DNA of 64,000 nucleotides from the NCBI GenBank assembly GCA_030247855.1, contig JAPDRN010000106.1, forward strand, positions 1-64,000. The letters run 5' to 3'. Shown piece by piece: positions 60,967 through 64,000 of this stretch (its first letter is position 1; each line of letters starts with the position of its first letter). The notes under the pieces are model-generated. The model had not been told where the DNA came from, did no database searches, and saw only the letters and a program-made list of their open reading frames with translations. The DNA is from Knufia peltigerae. Its lineage: Eukaryota; Ascomycota; Eurotiomycetes; Chaetothyriales; Trichomeriaceae. The translations under genes and the position numbers were made by a program.

Positions 60967-61841
60967 TCAGCTTGTCACGTCAAAAGCCCACGACATGACT
61001 CTCGAAAATGCCTTCTTTCCGTCCTCGTCCTTTTCTAGATTGTGATTGAGTTGTGCAATTCCTTCTGGAGTCGGGTCTGGGAAGTACGACGCATCTCGTC
61101 CACTGATGATACCTTGGGCAATTTTCGCCGTCATCTCAGGGTGACCTTGGAACGTCATGACCTGATCAGACTCTGATATAAATATCTCGTGATTCTCTGC
61201 TAGATGTTTGAAACCCGGAGGTGGTTCGGCGACAATACGTTTGTGGAATTTGTGAAGTCGCTGTACTTTCAACTCAGCTTTTTTGGACTGGACTGGACAA
61301 ATCTAGACAATCGAGAGGTTCCTACCAATGAATTGAGATCCGTAAAGAACTTGCGACCAGTCTCAGTAAGAGGAATGTCTACCACGTCCACCTAGAGAGC
61401 AGAAAATGACTTAGTCGGAGTCTTCCTCTTCACTTCCAGTGTTGCATCATCGAGTCTCACCAATGTTCCCCCTTGTCTGTAGGCTATCTTGCCTCCGAGT
61501 GCGTGCGATATGGCCTGGTGGCCCCAACATATACCGAGAAGGTTTGTGTCGGGGTGATTCGCGACCACGTCTCTCACCCAGTCCAGTAGTTGTGCCACCC
61601 AAACCTCAATGTTTGGCTGTGTGAGGTCGTACGTGCCACCGGTCAAGATCACCAAGTCGAACTTGGAGGAATCTGGCAATTCGCCGCCGTCGATGGGTTG
61701 GAAATGTTCCACGAGAGCATCCCTGTCAGCGGCATGAATCAAATCGGTAAACGAATCGAGCATCTCCTGACCCCATGGCCCGTCGAGTTTGTAGTTGCGT
61801 ATGATGGCGACACGCCGTGGAACTGGGTTTTTGGCAATCAT
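60967..61841 (-). CDS. class I glutamine amidotransferase-like hydrolase (259 aa)
   Basis: Three exons, 61841-61434, 61391-61326 and 61272-60967. Intron 1 (61392-61433) is only 42 nt, with a GACTAAG branch point; intron 2 (61273-61325) is 53 nt. The rebuilt protein has the complete GATase1 triad: Cys105 (LLGICWGHQAISHALGG), His202 and Glu204 (FQGHPEMTAK). It lacks an attached synthetase domain, so it acts alone, like the YfeJ/GuaA-glutaminase-like family or the gamma-glutamyl hydrolases that work with GS-like ligases (TdnT/AtdA2, PuuD-type role). The ATG at 61841 is clear. Divergent from the monooxygenase and tail-to-tail with the GS-like gene. Confidence 0.88.
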
Positions 61842-62622
61842 ATTGGACTATGAACTTTTATTTATTTAATCGAATTAACAAGAACGTGAGGTATGAGTGG
61901 AAGCCAGCTTGATCAAGACAAGACCATTTATTAATGTTAACACTCTCCATCGTCACGGATAAGTATGCGGAGTAGTGCGTGCTTGCAGGTTTACCAAGGG
62001 TGGGTAAATATGATGGACTACGAGAAGAGACCGAGATAGACCAAGCGGGTCGACATGGATGAGACGGCATTTTAATCGCTCTCATTCTAAGTTAGGTAGA
62101 GTTGATGTATACCGAACATCTTGCCCAAAGTCTCTCTCTGAGCTCTCATCACCATCACTCGACGGTAATGTACCTCCGGTTCGTGCAAATACATGCCCGA
62201 ACTTGGACCTCGTTTAAGGGAAAAGCCCTCCCCTTGGCTCAACCACCAAAACATCCCCCCCCCGCAATATATACGAGGACGCCTCGTTCATATTTGCGGG
62301 GGACGTTTTGGTCGATCGACCACACGACCCGTTTGGTGTCGAGAGCGAAAGCAATCGCTACGATGTGACTGGACCGTGGCGTTCTTTACTCCGCATCATC
62401 CTTGTCACCGACGTCGACATCACCTCGGTTGTGGTTCCGTGTAACTTGAACTCAAGAGTCAGAGTCCGGACATCTGATCTCACGTAAAGGATACGAGAAA
62501 CAATTTTCCTCTATCCTTCTTGCCCTTTCGTAGACCAGACACTCTCAAGTCTCTGGACTACCTGTTGACGGACTTCCCTCCTCAAGTCTCTTAGAATACT
62601 ACTCCGCGACCGACATCTCATT
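61842..62622. promoter_or_regulatory. divergent promoter between amidotransferase and monooxygenase
   Basis: About 780 bp, no supported gene. One HGATAR match (AGATAG 62034-62039) and a C8 tract near 62257. Co-regulation of the two flanking genes is possible. Confidence 0.4.
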
Positions 62623-64000
62623 ATGGCAAGTAATACATCGACCGGCGAACCAACGCTGGCGGTTAACGCGAAACCTACCGTCGACTACGAAGTCATCATC
62701 ATCGGCGCTGGGTTTGGTGGAGTTCGTATGATCTACGACCTCCAGAAACGAGGCATCACAGCCAGAGTGTTTGAAGCGGGTTCAAACGTCGGTGGAACTT
62801 GGTATTGGAATCGTTATGTATGTTACATCCCCGAAAACCACCCAGCCACTCCCCCTTTTGCGGCGATGGCTGACTCTTTGATGACTTTTCATATAGCCTG
62901 GTGCTAGGACTGATAGTGAAAGTTGGGTCTACATCCTCACGTTCCTCGAAGAACTCGGTGTCGAATGGAGATGGAAAGAAAGATTCCCAACACAACCAGA
63001 AGTGGAAAAATATGTCAACCACCTCGTCGACCAACTCGACCTTCGAAGGCACATGACGTTCAACACTCGAATCAAATCGGCCCACCGTGACGAGACCCAG
63101 AACGTCTGGAGATTGACCACCTCGGACGGTTCGACCTACACTTGTTCGTTTTTGGTCACCGCCACAGGCCCACTGGCGACCCCCCTCGAGCCTCCTTTCC
63201 CGGGTCTCGACTCGTTCAACGGAGAGTGGTACCTGACCGGACTGTGGCCCAAACATAAAAAGGTCGACTTCGCCGGGAAGAGAGTCGCTGTCGTTGGGAC
63301 TGGTGCCACCGCTGTCCAAGTCATCCCGATAGTCGCCCACACGGCAAAGAGCCTGACCGTGTTCCAAAGGACTCCCAATTTCGTCCTTCCGGCCAGAAAC
63401 CACCCTCTGACCGACGACCAGGTGGCCGAGCTCCGGCGGGACTGCGAGACCGTCTTCGAAAGAGCCAGAACTTCCTCCTTCGGCATGGACATCCCTGACT
63501 CTTCCCTCCGCCTCACGGACATGACGACCCAAGAGGAAGCTCTCCGGGTTCTCGAGTACGGTTGGGAAATCGGAGGGTTCCGGTTCATCTTTCAGACTTT
63601 CGCCGACATGTTGACCAATCAAGAGTGTAACGACTTGGCCGGTGAGTTTGTGCGGAACAAAATCAGGTCCGTCGTCAGAGACAAAGACACGGCCGAACTT
63701 TTGTGTCCTTATTACCCCATACTCTCCAAGAGGCCACCGTTGGGACATTACTATTACGAGACTTTTAACCGTGACAACGTCAAGTTGGTGGATGTGAAGG
63801 ACGATCCAATTGCCGAAATCACTCCTACCGGTATCAAGATTTCTTCCGGGTCACGATACGAATTCGACATGATCATCTTCGCCGTAGGATTCGACGCCGT
63901 CACCGGCACGTTGGCTCAGATCGACCTCCGTGGAAGTCAAGGGCAGGACTTGGGGACCCAACTCAACGAACAAATGGCCACGGCGTACGGCATCACGGTG
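62623..64000 (+). CDS. Baeyer-Villiger-type flavin monooxygenase (partial, runs off the window)
   Basis: Class B FAD/NADPH monooxygenase. Exon 1 is 62623-62817; intron 62818-62896 (GTATGT to TAG); exon 2 runs from 62897 past the window end. The join gives GGTWYWNRYPGARTDSES, a BVMO hallmark. The FAD motif is IIIGAGFGG, the NADPH motif is VAVVGTGATAVQ, and a second BVMO signature lies between them: GEWYLTGLWP at about residues 174-183. The usual FxGxxxHxxxWP fingerprint has Leu in place of His (FNGEWYLTGLWP, 63215-63250). About 430 residues are visible of an expected 550-600. The substrate, a ketone or possibly an N- or S-compound, is unknown. Divergent from the glutamine amidotransferase gene. 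Confidence 0.88.

Noticed and set aside
62756..63748. 330-codon open frame opposite the monooxygenase
   Set aside because: Antisense shadow of a clear BVMO coding exon.

Overview
This 64 kb window looks like chromosomal DNA of a filamentous ascomycete (Pezizomycotina). The basis is short spliceosomal introns (about 42-97 nt) with CTAAC/CTGAC-like branch points, long intergenic spaces, monocistronic genes on both strands, and fungus-specific families: HapX, a Zn2Cys6 regulator, Ugo1, Yme2, Emi1, Syg1, Wwm1 and NCS1/AAAP permeases. The protein flavour suggests Eurotiomycetes, possibly the black-yeast order Chaetothyriales; that placement is inference from recall, not a search. I see no tRNA, rRNA, CRISPR array or intact transposon.

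Left half (0-45 kb) is mostly housekeeping. In order: a CYP7/CYP8-like P450 (-); YME2 (-, three exons) head-to-head with the twin-CX9C gene EMI1 (+); a small coiled-coil protein; a 2OG-Fe(II) oxygenase tail-to-tail with a one-domain ABM protein; the SPX-EXS phosphate transporter SYG1 (+, a 14-nt first exon and a GC-AG intron); an SDR epimerase; a GH18 hydrolase; a PhoD-type phosphatase; the iron regulator HapX (-); UGO1 (-) head-to-head with EMC7 (+); a decayed glycosyltransferase-like gene with three in-frame stops; a beta-lactamase-fold serine hydrolase; a fungal multipass membrane protein; a Zn2Cys6 regulator (-) divergent from a dialkylglycine-decarboxylase-like aminotransferase (+); WWM1 (+); a large beta-propeller/inositol 5-phosphatase (-); and a zinc alcohol dehydrogenase.

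The right third (45-64 kb) is the unusual part. It packs an NCS1 purine/cytosine/allantoin-type permease, an amino-acid permease with a cluster of GATA-factor sites upstream, a P450, an N-carbamoyl-D-amino-acid amidohydrolase, an Asp/Glu/hydantoin racemase with a long disordered N-terminus, a small catalase-like peroxidase, a type-I-like glutamine synthetase homologue tail-to-tail with a class I glutamine amidotransferase, and a Baeyer-Villiger-type monooxygenase that runs off the right edge. I read this as a candidate nitrogen-scavenging island. One half would handle hydantoins or N-carbamoyl amino acids; the other would activate amines by gamma-glutamylation, as the bacterial TdnQ/TdnT, AtdA1/AtdA2 and Puu systems do. 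This is a hypothesis from family and context.

Several gene starts were set by hand. Short first exons were rebuilt for YME2, SYG1, the PhoD gene, WWM1, the catalase-like gene and the monooxygenase, and ATG starts were chosen where a longer open frame begins at a non-ATG codon. Splice sites were judged by eye from consensus signals and continuity of family motifs.
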